This document shows, one piece after another, positions 46,584 through 60,600 of a stretch of 64,000 nucleotides of DNA (position 1 is the first letter of the stretch; each line of letters opens with the position of its first letter). The notes below the pieces were generated by a model that was not told where the DNA came from, made no database searches, and was given only the letters and a program-made list of their open reading frames with translations. A program made the translations under genes and the position numbers. Source of the stretch: Bugula neritina (lineage: Eukaryota > Bryozoa > Gymnolaemata > Cheilostomatida > Bugulidae); NCBI GenBank assembly GCA_964035545.1, contig OZ037765.1, forward strand, positions 16,982,698-17,046,697, in the 5' to 3' direction.

Positions 46584-49500
46584 ATGGACTGTAAATACAA
46601 ACAAAAAAGAGGTGTCTCTGTTGTGATTCTCATGGTTCTACTTTCAGCAGGTAAGATTATAGTTTAGTTTTAGAATTATAGTTTGGAATTTACCTGCACA
46701 TTCAGTAAGAAGCATTTCATCATGTGTCTTCTAAATATGCTTGGAAATCTATAAAGAGCTTAGACAAAACATGTACTTGGCATATCTTTTTATCTAGGAC
46801 AGTAAGCTTAGCTAAAGATTGTAAGTTACAAATAATATAATATGCATACAAACACATGGATGAGCACTTGGAGTTAACTTTAAATTTAAACATAAATAAA
46901 GTCAAAATCTTGCATAAATTTCACATTGTTGATTTACTTGTTTTGTACATGTTTGAAATTGTACTTGTGCATTTGTATGCCATTAATCTGATGTATTAAC
47001 ATTTACACTGTTGCATATCACAATAATTGATAAGAACAGTAATTTGAGAATACAAAGAAAAAATGTATTGAAATAAAATCAAAGCAAATCTTCAATAAAT
47101 TAGCATTTACCAGTGGTTAGTGCTGACCTTTATCATTGTGTGTGTTTGGTGTCATCAACATAGAGTCTTTCATTTTCTTAATAAAAATCTGTCTATAAAT
47201 TATTCCCAGTTTTCTATTTATGTGTAGTTTTTACTTTATGTTTGCTACAAATTAGGTTGTACTAAAAGCTTCACTTGCAAGTTATGCATCTCCTTGTATT
47301 TTCTTAAATAATTATATTTTGCTATAACCTAAGAGTATGTAATACTCTTAGGTTATAGCATACAAAATAGTGTGGTCGTTTTGTACACAAACTGCCGTTC
47401 ATTTGGTACACAAAATTAATAATGAATTAAACCCCAAACCCCATACATCATATAATACATAAATATCAAATAATATGTATTTTAGTTAATCTATATTGAT
47501 GTGTACCAAACAAACAGAAAAATTGGTACCAATCGATGGCCTCCAGTAATAAGATGTTGCATATACAAGTTACTCATTTTGTTTCATATAAATTTATAAT
47601 GCATCTGCATACATGCTAGAACTCCCTGCTTAATAAAACACTAAGAAATCTTGTTGTTAGCTTTACATCTGTCTAACCTTAATATTTTCAGTATTTCCGG
47701 TTGATGTAGCACCAGCTGACAGAACAATAAAATGACAATTGTATTAATAAAATTACCATCTCTCATGTGTAAACTATTAAACAAATTATTGCTCCTTAAG
47801 TTACATTTATGTATCTTAAGAACACTGAGCCAGATTTGGAGAGCCCTTCTTTGGCAACAAGCAATATTTGACATTGAACTTGTAGAATACACCCTTGTTA
47901 ATTCTGTAGATTTGTGTTTTATTCAAATTAGACAATATGTTTCTATACCAACTCAAGCATGTCTTCACTTACGCATTTTGACTGCAACCCTAAATGTCAC
48001 CAGCAAAACCTCCGCAAGTGTGCCGGTCAGTTTCTGTCTGTGTCTACTCCTTATAATTGCCAGTTGCCTTTGTAATTGCTTCATATTAGGACAAAGAATT
48101 CATTTTGACATTTCATTGTTAGCTGAAATAATTATTGTAATTTACTTTATAGTAACTCTGTGCAGACTCTTGCTTTACTTTTAATATGGTGTATGCTAGA
48201 GTATCATCCATCAAAATTTTGTAGCAAAATCCAAAAGACCTCTTACTGCTTGTAGTCATGTTTTGACCTGAAAGAGTGTGATCCAGCAATGAAGAGCAAT
48301 AAATTTATCTTGCATGTGTGTGGCTAGGTTAAATTAAATTTCCATGTTTATTAACATACTCATTCGAAAGTTTTTTTGTAATACTTGTTGAGGACTGTTT
48401 CATCAATCAATTTCAAAAAGCAAATTAAAGTGATTTAAAAGTACAAAAGTAATAAATTACTTTAATATAGCCAACGCAATAAATACCCGTATCCACATAC
48501 AATTAGTGTTCAAAAATTATCATTTAGAATTATAAGTAAAGTATTTCTTAATATATTTCGTTCAAGGAAAACTGATTGCTTTGTGTTTGAAAAAACTTAA
48601 ACTCACCAAAGCTGTTTTCATTCATTTATGTTTGCATAACAATGTAAGTGTGTGTGTGTGCTGCCATTTATTTAATTAATTTTATGCATTGTTTCAGAGT
48701 TTATTGTTTGTGTAAAAGTTTTTCTAAGTTTAATATAATCGACCTGTACTCAAGAGTCAGATATAAACATTATCCGCTGACTTGCTTCTTCTCTATATGA
48801 CCGGCGACTGCACCACTGAGAGACAGCTACTGTCTATGTCCACTTTACACCCGTCTGCAGTCGGTTGTATATAGCAGCATGCTGTTGCCATAGGTTTATA
48901 GACTTGCCCTATAACACCATCATATCGTGCTGATTGCCCTCTCACATTTACGTATTATTAGTAAGTCAGGCATTTAAACTGTGCTGACATAACAGCCTAG
49001 AAAGAGATTGGTAGTATACTGCAGCAGTCTAAAGACATCACCGCTATTATTCTGTTGGGTATATTAAATGTATCTAATTGTATGATTAGTTTTAATTATG
49101 CTTGACATTTGCTGCTGCCAAAACTGATGTCCGAACTGCTGCTATTGAGCTCACCCACAGATAACTGCTCTAATTATATGATCTTCCTAGCAACCTCTAC
49201 TTGTTTTTTAATAACTGTTAGCCTTCTACCATGTTTAAATCTGTGTTAATTTTGAACTCTAGATGCAACTAGTGTATCTCAATGATTTTCTTTATGCATT
49301 TGTAATATCTATCTACTCACTTGTTCTAGTTGAATCCAGAGCTATGGAGTTTGTTGGCTCACCATACACAGCAGCAATAGATGAAATCTCTTTACAAACT
49401 AAAGAAATAGTTCAACAAGTGGTGGCCATTCCCTCTGGCCCTCTTTCAGATGTGACTTACAGCATAGAGCCAAACATATATGTGGACATAAATTCCCTAA

Positions 49501-52500
49501 CTGGTGAAGTCAGCTGGAAAGGACAAAAAATACTTCTCAAAGGTTTGTTATTTCAGCACTTAAAACTGATTTATTGATTATTGCTATTCCTCCCAGATTA
49601 TACCGGAATTTAACAACAATGTTGCTTTATTGTGAATGTCATTAAAAGCTCAACTTCAGGGATTAAATTTAGCAAGTATGAAATCACTTTGCTGTATAAT
49701 TAATTAAAATTTAAATTTGCATTTGCTCCATGCTAAGATTATTTACCCAACGGTTGTGGTAACACCTAAATGCATCCCTGACTAGACTATCTTACAGCTG
49801 CTCAAGCAGTTATGGTTCAATGGTCTCCACTTACTGGAGGTTCAATCTGGGAAAAGTAATGCATCCTTCTATCATCTGATAGCTACTATTAAACACTCAG
49901 TTTAAAATTCTTTGCAGTATCTAACTCAAAGGTCCTGGAACTGAAAACAATTGAGTGAATTTTGTCTCAACTCACAATTTTCAACTGACTGCTTTCAAAA
50001 TTGATTACTAGCAACTCATCTTGATTTAGTTAATAAATAATCTGTATTTAGTTTTAGAATTTCTTTTTGATTTAAATCTATTCTGGTTTCACAAAGAAAA
50101 GAATTTAATAGATTAAACAGAATATTTAAAAGTAATTTTTGGAGGTAAATATTTAGACTATAATTTAAACACTATGCAACATTTCACCTGTCAGTTATTT
50201 TGTTTCAATAGTCAGCACAATTAGAAACAGAATAATATTTTCTATTTGCAAACGGTTACTTGCCATTGGTACACTTATTCAATTGTGAGATTCCTACATT
50301 TGTTATAAAATATCTTTTGTTAAGTTGGGTGTGTTGTGAGCCCATAGCAACACTGGTAACTCTCCTAAGGCCAGAGTTACAACCATATTTTTCACAACTT
50401 CTTTTCTTCCATTTTTTTTTCAAATTTCCTCCACATTGTTGCATGACAATCGGCTTGGCAGCTGAATTAATCATTATTTAGCTGTTCACACCTACACTTT
50501 GAGCAGATTTCAAAGGATCTGCACACAGCAATATACACAAAAACGTCATGCTGGCATAATAACAATAATATGATGTTGAATGCATGACACTCAACAACTT
50601 GAATGATTTCAGTTTCAAAGAATTTTCTCAATGCTAAACACTTGAGAGTAATTATTCTATGATGTAATAGAATATAGATGATCATCTACAAATTCTGCCC
50701 AATATTGATTATCTACTTGAAATTAAATTTAATTAAAACTGTTAGCCTCTTTACAGACTAGCCTATTATTGCTATACCAATATAATCACTAGATCCTAAT
50801 CTGATATCTAAATTTAGACCATTAAGCTTGAAGATGCTGTTCTAATAGTCTTATATTATGCAAACCCAGTGTTCTAAATGAAATCAATGTTCTTTCAACA
50901 CTAGCAATTTAGTACTTGCAAGAGACCTGTTATTGTGTTCAGTGAATTCACCAGAACACTTGACTAGCACCTCATTTAGTGTTTATTGTACTAATTGTTT
51001 ACCTTTTTGTTTTGGCTTCACAGCTAAGTATGTATTATTATATACCAGGAGGGGGATGTACTAGTGAATACCAAATTACTTATATTTAACATTGTAACTG
51101 TAGCTTATATAATAACACATACTAACATGGCTGAAAGTTGGGCTAGTTCATTTGTAATATGATGAATATTTTGGCCCAGACTTACAACTTTCTTAAAGTT
51201 GGGAAACTGGTTCACTCTGAAAGTGAAACATGTCTGTATTAGTTATCAGTAATGTGAAAATACAATGTTTCAGTATAACTTTTATCCTAAAGCTACGTTC
51301 CCCAGTTTAACTGTTTATAGCTCCTGAAACAATCTAACTCAGGGTCAACATTTTATGTTATCATTAAGAGAAAGCTTTTGTCTATATGTATTTATATTCA
51401 CCTTTAAAAGAAAGTCTATGACTTTTGAATTTGTTTTCAGACATAAATCTGGTGGTAAGTGCACAAGACAGCACGACTCAATCAAAGATGGAAACTAATC
51501 TAACAGTTACCTCCAGCAAGGAGAGCTGCTCTTGTTTTACCTCCGGCCTACAAGAGCTCTCTGCAAATATCCCGGAAAATTTTGCCCTCTCACCATTGCT
51601 ATTCCTTAGTCCTAGCAGATGCTCAGAGAATGTGTATAATATTACTTTTAAAGGTAGGTGTCAACTCATAACATGAAATGCTACATATGAGTATAATATA
51701 AGTATAGCATGAGTAATATTGCACTGCTGAGTCATGCTCATAGTAAAAATCACTTGGCAATTTTCTAGTCCTATCACACCAATGCAATAAAAGTTTGTCT
51801 TTTATTCCACAAACGATGCTGAGCTGTGTAAAAACAATATTAAGTAGTAATTATTATCAAGCCATCAAAATAGTATGAATAACCTACATTTTAACTAGCT
51901 GGGTTAAGAAATTTACTTCATTGAAATATATCATTATATGACGCACATCACTGGAAAACAAAGGGTTAGTTCAAAACTCTGAATCCTGAAGAGAATTTGA
52001 GTGAATCAGGACTTTGCACTTAGGAGCAGCAGTGGAGAAATTGAGATAGCCTAAGTTTTTTAATTTTATTATTTTTTCTTGAGGCACAGGTTGAAAATCT
52101 TGTGAGAACATAACTTCTATTGCTACATTTTTAATCTAGAACACAGGCTTTTTTTCCATTTCTCCATTACTGCACCTACCTCAGATTTTACTGATCAAAC
52201 TCTTGCTTTGCAATTTCTGTTCATTTTTATAGTTACTTTATTCGACTGCATATTTCATGATGAGTTTATTATTGTATAATAAGATTAATTTATAGGGTGT
52301 ACAGCTGGTGCAAGAATTATCATACATGCACTATAGTATTATTATTGATAGGGCTATCAAGTTTAATCAATGTATATTTATTATATAATCTAGCACTGAC
52401 TAACCCTGTTACAAATTTCACACGCTGCCTTCCTCCAGATTTCGGCACCACTTCCTCCTAATAAGTTGATAGCTTTCCAGATCTCCTCAGTGAACTCAAT

Positions 52501-55500
52501 CTATTTGTTGATTAAATTAATGGATATATAATTCATACGGTGAATGGAAAAGTAATAGTTGTTAGTGTATCATACTAAATAGAACAAGCAGGAAATGCTG
52601 CAGGTGTTGGACATGCCACCACTATTGAGTCTGGTAATAGTACAGATGTCTGCTTTTAGCTTACCTGCTGGTGTCATTTTGATGGGATGTTTTGTTAGAT
52701 GTTACCTATTATTAGGTACAGAGGTGTAGACTTTTGCATAGCCAGGCCATTTTGTCTTAGGACTTAGAGTATAAATTATAATTACTTTATTTCATGTCAG
52801 TACTTTTTGTAGTACAGATATTTTTTCTGTTAAAGATATAAGCTTTATAAAAAAATTTCAAACCTGCACTTGTCTCCATAACTACTTCAATTCATAAAAG
52901 CAATATTATCCTGGCTTTAGCTTTTTTAGCTAAATGACACTAATTTGGAGATGCTTTGGTTTCATGCAATCTTCTACAACTTTTTAGCGTAAATAAGTCA
53001 TGCAAAAATAACTGTTTTTTAATATATTCAAAATATTTTGTGAATGAAATTTATCAAGGTTTTATAAACACCTATTCAAATTTAATTTTTTTTATTTAAA
53101 AACACTAGGTTTTATTATTTTAATATCTATAAGGTTCAAGATTATTACCAGATAGTTACAAGTCACATGACTAAACATAGTTTAGTGGCAACTACCCAGT
53201 CTGGAAATACTAACAGGTCAAGTTATATTCAACAGGAATGGCACAGTCCGGCTGTGTTGTGATGATGTAGTCTTAGGCTTCATTAACTGGTGTCACAATT
53301 TACACTTCTAGAAGCGCAGGGTTTCCTACAGATAGTGGAAGGTCGACTAATGGTACATCCTTTTGATTACGAGACAACCAAGAGTCTTCAGACAGCTGTG
53401 ACTTGTCAGAATAAGACTCTTACTGTTGTCATCAATGTGGAGAATGAGGTGGACCTACCCCCATACACCAAGGACAGAAAGCTGGACATCATCACCAACT
53501 TTATGCAGTTCAACTACACTGTTGACGAGCATCAGTTGGACTCCATGTTGGTAAAGAAACTCTTGTTCACCTTTGTACTGTTAGAGTTTATTTATGTTTG
53601 TACATCATGCCTGTATTTGTTACAGATTTTGACTTTCTAATAACTTAAGGAATAAAAGTACAAAGTTTTTTTGTATTCTTACAAAAAATAATTTTCGACA
53701 ACATTTTAGGGAGATAAAAAACAAAAGATATTGCAGCTGCACATGGATGCCAGTGGTTCTGATGACAAATTGCGGGTAATACCAGATCCCCACCAGCAAT
53801 TGATGGTAATAAAGAAGAGGCCATTTAATATTGTAAAGGAGGGCTATAAGTCGGTGTGTAAGTATTATAAACAAACAACATCTACAAATTTTTGGTTAGA
53901 AGCATAAAAAGTACTAAACTGTGAATATCTCATCAAGGGTGACTTAGTTTTCAGATGACCTGGTGGGGATCCTTAGTATAAATCACTTTATGAATGATCA
54001 CCTACCTGAAGAGTATGATCATCTAATGCATGATTACCTAACATTAGATTACCTGGTTCATTTTTATTACCTGGTCTATATAATCGCCTACTGTATAACC
54101 ATTGATTACCTAGTGTTATGAATACCTAATGTATGAATGTACCAATTTATTTGTAGTTTTTTATGTTACTCATGCCGACAGTCTACAGATAGACAAGTCT
54201 ACCGACATCGATATAATTATCGTAGATGATAATATCCTATCTGATAAAGGAAGAGCTATAAATAATAACGTAGGTGTATCCTAATTGTTATTGCACATGT
54301 TTCTTGTGTATGTTACCAATTCTGCCTCAAAGCATTACCTAACAACTTGAGAACCCCACATTATTCAAGTACTCAGATATTACCCTGGCTAGGGTATACA
54401 ACTGCATTCAGTGACAAGCTATTTTCAGCATTTTCATCCCTGGAGAATATTCTTAAAATCTTGCCTTTTCCTTACAACTTCAACCTTTACTTTACACACA
54501 TTCAGGTGACGTTCAGATTCAGCCTTACATTAGAGGACGTGGACGAACTGAATTCTCTTGAACTTCTACCAACTTATAATGTAGAGCTCTTTGAAAATTC
54601 CCCGGCATTTTCTCAGGTAAAATTTGTTATGAAGTTGGATTCCTCTTTTACTAAACTATTAATAACTAAAAGCTGTTAGGAATATGGTTATAGGTTGGCG
54701 TTTTTAACAATACGACACTAATAATAGCTAGGGCATCGTCTTTCACGAATATAAATAAACAGTAGAACATACAATGGTATGAGTTGCTTTTTGTCTGTTT
54801 TCTTTGTTTCTCAAGAAATAATGATTAGTATAAGTGGTTGCGTAAAGTGTGTTTTTAGAAAACGTTCGGTGCTTGTTTATTTACAATCGTGATCTAATTT
54901 CTACCATCAAATCAACATTACAAACTTTTAGTCTGTTTAGCTTACTACAAATTTAAACTAAAAGTTATGCACAATGATATGCTATATGACATACAAAACA
55001 CTCAATATTTGTATAACACAACATATAATTTTATGTATACATATAAGAATATAATGCATTTAAGCCCACTCATTAAAATAACTTCTACGCCCCCCCACCT
55101 GTCTTGAGGTGCCGTAATCACTCGAAGATCAGTATGTAAACTGTTATTTGCTATAAAAGCTGTAATTTGTAGGTACTGAGAGTCGCTCACGATTTTACAA
55201 GAGCTCTACACTTTGAGTTAGTTCCTGTGTCCAGTGACTGGGCACATTGTAGAGACATTCTCGGTGTGACAACTCATCAAGGCATAGTGTATGTTAATGA
55301 GAAAGGGAACATCTCTCAATGTCACAGTGCTGCTGTAGAGTACAAGCTAAAGGTGTCACAGAATGGTTCTAGTGCTAGTAGAGAGTCTGCACTGACCATC
55401 ACATGGGAACCTTCTCCTAATGTCACTGGGTCACCACTAGGTATACTTAATACACACCCATACATAGTCAGCTAAACAGTCGTGCTTCCATCTAACTATT

Positions 55501-57600
55501 AGTTTGTTTACATTGAATGATGTTTAAAGACAAATAATATTACGCTTGCTGATCAACTGTTTGGATACATTTTTTCAATAAATGAGGCCTAAATATGATT
55601 GAAGTTAAGGGTTGTTTTCTTACATGGAGGCAAGTGAGAAACTAGGTGGGAACTAGTACTTTCTTCTACTGCACAATAGTAACTTTGGCTAATTTCCTCC
55701 AGTGTGATTAAACTGCTCAAGACCCTAATCCAAAATTCTAAATTTATAATATACGTAAATGTAAATGTTATGTATAAAGTGTAATAGCTATGTTGTTTAG
55801 AACTATTTCATATGCATAGACTGTGCTATAAACCCAAGTACAGTTGTACCTAGCATCCAGACAAACAAACTACTCAATTATACACAGCTAGGCAATTACT
55901 AGTCATGGAGAGATTTACTGCTTTAAGCAGGTTTTGATGGTAAATGAACATTTATTTATACAATAAACTCAGAGTTATTATTATTCTTTATATAACTTAA
56001 CTTCAACTTTAACATTTGCGTAGATGTAGTATAGCTGTTTTTATAACTGAAAATAGTAGTAGTGGGCGTTAATGTCCTACTTCAGTACCCTCTGCATTCA
56101 TCCAAAATGTTTTTAGTCAGCTGTGCAGACTACACAAACGAAGACTCCTGTGAGAGTGGGCAAGGTCTAGGCTCCTCCAACTGCATGTGGAGACATGTGA
56201 TTAACTCTAAGTCTAACTTCTCCACTTGCGCGCCAAATATTGAATGTGGAAACATGGAGTGTAGTGAATTAGAAACACTCCATGGCTCTATTTGCCCACA
56301 GGACTGCTTGGGTATGCAACTTTATACCTACAACCTCTGCTTACCTATCTATTCATCTGGTTTACCTTATGAATAAGCTGCAACCTTATCTTCAACTGTT
56401 GGCTATTGCATAATGTGCTTACAGACAGCAATGACTGGGCTGGAGTGCAGAGTGTAGCCTGTGGTAGAACTCACCTTGGCATCTGCAGTGCGGCTGGGGT
56501 GTGCTACTGTGAGGATGATACCAAATATTGCAAATGTCTCCCTGAAGATGAAGTAGGAAAATACACTTTCAGCAATAATAGCTATGAAGGAAATGTGACT
56601 TCTGTTATCGTCAATAACAAAGGTATTTGAATGATATGTGTTGTAGGACTCATTTCTCCAGTTTGTTTATAGTCACTATCTCCTTGAAAACTCGCTATAA
56701 TGACAGAGATTTTCAGGACTTTTGTCTCAAGTTATATTGTCTCTAACTGCTAATTCATGATTACTCCTATTTTACAGTTTGCAAGAAATGAATAACAAAT
56801 AGATGCTTGCAGCTTTAAAAATTTTCTAGGGAATATATTTTAACAAAAAATCTGGTATGAGAAACTCTTGAGAAAAAAACTGATGAAGCATCAGATGAGA
56901 ATTTATGTGAAATGTAGAAATTGAAAGAGCAGTAGATATGTTGAAAGATTAATTAACTGTAGCCTACATGATATAGTGATTAAACTACAGTGAATTGATG
57001 TAAATAATGTCTAAAGGTGTCAATGCCTGAATATTAAAGTTGTAAATTTTTGACCTAGCATTGTTACCCTTTTTTCATAATTGTTAGCTTTATTTCAGGA
57101 CACTATGAGGGCCCAGTGCCCGTGTACAGTGCATGTGGAATTGAATGCACCGTCAGTATATCCGTAATAGTTGCAGTGGCTATCATCATCATAGCTGTGA
57201 TTTCACTCTGGTACAAGTACAAGCCTACCAAACATATACATAAAGGTATGTAATGATGTGCATCATGATTGTGTTTGGTAAAAGACATTAATTATACTTA
57301 CATATATATACACTTTTAATGACATGTTTATTGTCATATCTTATTATGTAAATATAGAACAAGTCTTTGCCAACACAACTAAAAACAAAACCGATATAGA
57401 CAACTTAATTTTGTTTATTGTATCAACTGCCTAAAGTGAGGGCGTGTAATAATATTAAATATATAATATTAGATAACATTATTTTTAAACTAGTCAGGTT
57501 TATTAATAAAATATTCTACTACTAATAGTTTGGTGTGTCAAAATGGCAAAAGATCAGATAAAAACACACTCAAATTTAATGCTTGGCAGTAAAAATTAAA

Positions 57601-57643
<43 letters not shown>

Positions 57644-60600
57644 CATTTTTCCATTTAATTATATTACGTTTCATATCATTGAAATAACATTTTAGTTGAG
57701 GATGGCATAAATGCCTACAGAGTTGGTGGGAGAATGCACTTTGATACAAATCTCACTGATAACCCGGACTATGAAGGGAGCACACCTTCTACTGTCCACT
57801 CACTGTTCACCGAATGGCCCGATTCACTCTACCATAACACTGGCAATATGGAGCTGGTACGTCCTGTTACTTTCTAAACTACTTTTTGCTTCTAACATTC
57901 TATATCCTGATACTGTCAGAGTGAAGTTAAACAGGCTACCTTGTTCCGGTATTGGCTGCTTCACTGTCTTATTGATAAATCCCAAAATAGCAATGCTTAA
58001 GCTGCACCTATAGTTTGTTTTATAATAATTGACAATGACCTCTTTATTTAATGTTTTTTCTAGAGACTTGAGTCTGACTTGATATTGTAGTTTGATGAGA
58101 AATGGGAGTTGTGTCGTGAAAACCTCATAATAGGCGATTACATCGGTGAAGGGGAGTTTGGTCGAGTAGTGAAGGCCACGTATAGAACTTGCCTACTAGA
58201 TGATTGGTCCCCTGTTGCTGTGAAAATGTTGAAAGGTATGGAATATGGATTTAATAATTACTGTTTTTCGTGCATCTACTGTGAGGATTCTTAGATATAA
58301 GTTGAATCATACGTTACATATCTAGAGATCTGAATATCTAAGCTTACCATCTAGTTAAAAAGGAAATGATGCATCAAGAGTCTGATGCTTATTAGCTGCG
58401 CCCATGCAAAATGAAATAATACTATTATTAACTTATAGGTGAAGGCTATTCAATGGGGGCACTCACCCCAAAACTTTTTACTATAGGTATTGTAAACGAG
58501 TTTAAAGACCTCTCATCCCAATAAATGAAAAGAAACTCTAAAATTGTTCTTAATCATAATAAAATAACTACAGATGCTTGATTAAATAGTATTTTTATAA
58601 TAGGTCTTTTGTATTGTCGTGCTAGTTGAGTAATTTTGCACAGCAAAATATTATATTTACTGTAAAGGCATGATAATACCAAAAGCAGCAAGCATCAAAC
58701 CAACTTAGTAGACTAGAAGTATTTATGGTAGTCTGGTAATTACTTAATTACAGCTAATTAGATGTCTAGTTCAAGATAAGTGTTATTACACTGCTTTACC
58801 TGTAGCTGCTAATACATTTTCTTATTGATATACAGCGTTATGGGTATTTTTGTGTTTTCTAAAGCAAGTAAAATGGTTGTGGGTAAATTACCCCTCAATG
58901 TAATGCACATTTTGTAAAATAACATTCCAAAAAAGTTGATATTTAAGCAATAACTCGATAAGCTCAATATTCTTTGAACTAATAGCGGTATTTGAGAATT
59001 GATTGGCAAATGCAAATGATGCTGAAATGGTTAGTATTTACTGACTTGCAGATGGGGCGAGCCGAGCAGAGTATAACGATCTACTCTCTGAATACAACTT
59101 ACTGAAGGAAGTGAACCACCCAAATGTCATCAAACTGATTGGAGCAGCAACTATTAACGGTCCGTTTCATTTGGTGGTGGAGTACTGCGAGCTTGGTTCT
59201 CTAAAGAGTTACCTCCGGAGCATAAGAACTCAAGAGCCGGACTACATCAACGCAGCTTGTGAATTCTACTCGGAATATGCGAGTCAGCTGATGAGTTTCT
59301 CCTATCAGATTAGTAAAGGAATGCAGTATCTTTCAGGCATCAAGGTTAGTTGGCTGTGTGAGTAAGCAAGCGCAACCTAAAGTATTTTCCGTTGTGAGTC
59401 ATGGCCATCAGTGACTGTGTCGAGATTGCCGTAGTCTACTAATACAAATGGTCCATTGCTACATAATTACTATCATCGTTAACATCATGTCGAAACTGCT
59501 GTGCTAAACCATTTGATAATCACAAAAACTATTTTGATTTTTAGTCTTATAACATATTTTTGCTATAAAACTTTTTCATTACTACTTGCTTTACTTCTCT
59601 TGAAACCTGATTGCATAAAAATATTGAATCTTTAATAAAAGTTCTCAATCTTTGTTGAAAGCAATAAGTTATAAGTTTTTCGAACAGCAAGTTTACCAAG
59701 TATAACCACCATGCTAGCATAAACTTGTATATATCATTATTATTTCTAGCATTTAAAATAGTCTGTTTGGGATATAAAGCAAGCACATTTCAAACAGTTT
59801 AATGTTGAATTAAAAATTTAGACTAAAAACAGTGCATAATTCTACACCCACTAGTAATTACTGTATATGTTATAGACTATATTTTGCTGCTTTAGTTGGT
59901 ACATCGAGATTTGGCAACAAGAAATATACTAATATCTGCTGAGAAAGTAATAAAGATCTCAGATTTCGGAATGACCAAAGATATATACGAGGAAAATGCC
60001 TACAAAAAGAAAGGACAAGGTAGAATTCCGGTGAAGTGGATGGCTCCAGAATCTCTTTATCACCTCACGTACACAGCAAAGAGTGATGTGTAAGTATCGT
60101 GTAGAAGTGATTGTGTTCGCATCTACTTTATTATAACAATAATTTATTTGTAGTATATGTTTTTTGATGTTGAATCAACAGTAACAAAAATCTATCTTAA
60201 AAGAATGCGAATTAATTTAAGAGTTGTCTACTTGCTTTGACATGCTTTTGTTACAGGTTAACCTTTTGTCCAGCAGATTTCCAACCACTCTCAGAAGCCT
60301 TTTTAAAAATTCTAGGCAATAATATTTCAATTATAAAATTAGAAAGCAATGAATTAATTAGCAAAAATAAAAATAATATAATTATATTATATGATAGAAC
60401 ACATTTCTAATGTACAGTCTTTTCGAAAGTAATGGTGCACATAAAATTATTACTTGCTTCTTCACAAACATCAAACTACTACTCTAAAATATTTTGAATT
60501 TCTACATAATAGTAAAACTTAAATTAGAAAAAAAATTGAGGGACAAAGTTTTAACAATAATTAAATTGCAAGTTATTAAAAAAATATAAGAAAGAGCTTC

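Noticed and set aside
58809-59015. Minus-strand 68-aa ORF in RET intron 13
   Set aside because: Random AT-rich frame inside an intron; no start or splice context and no family resemblance.
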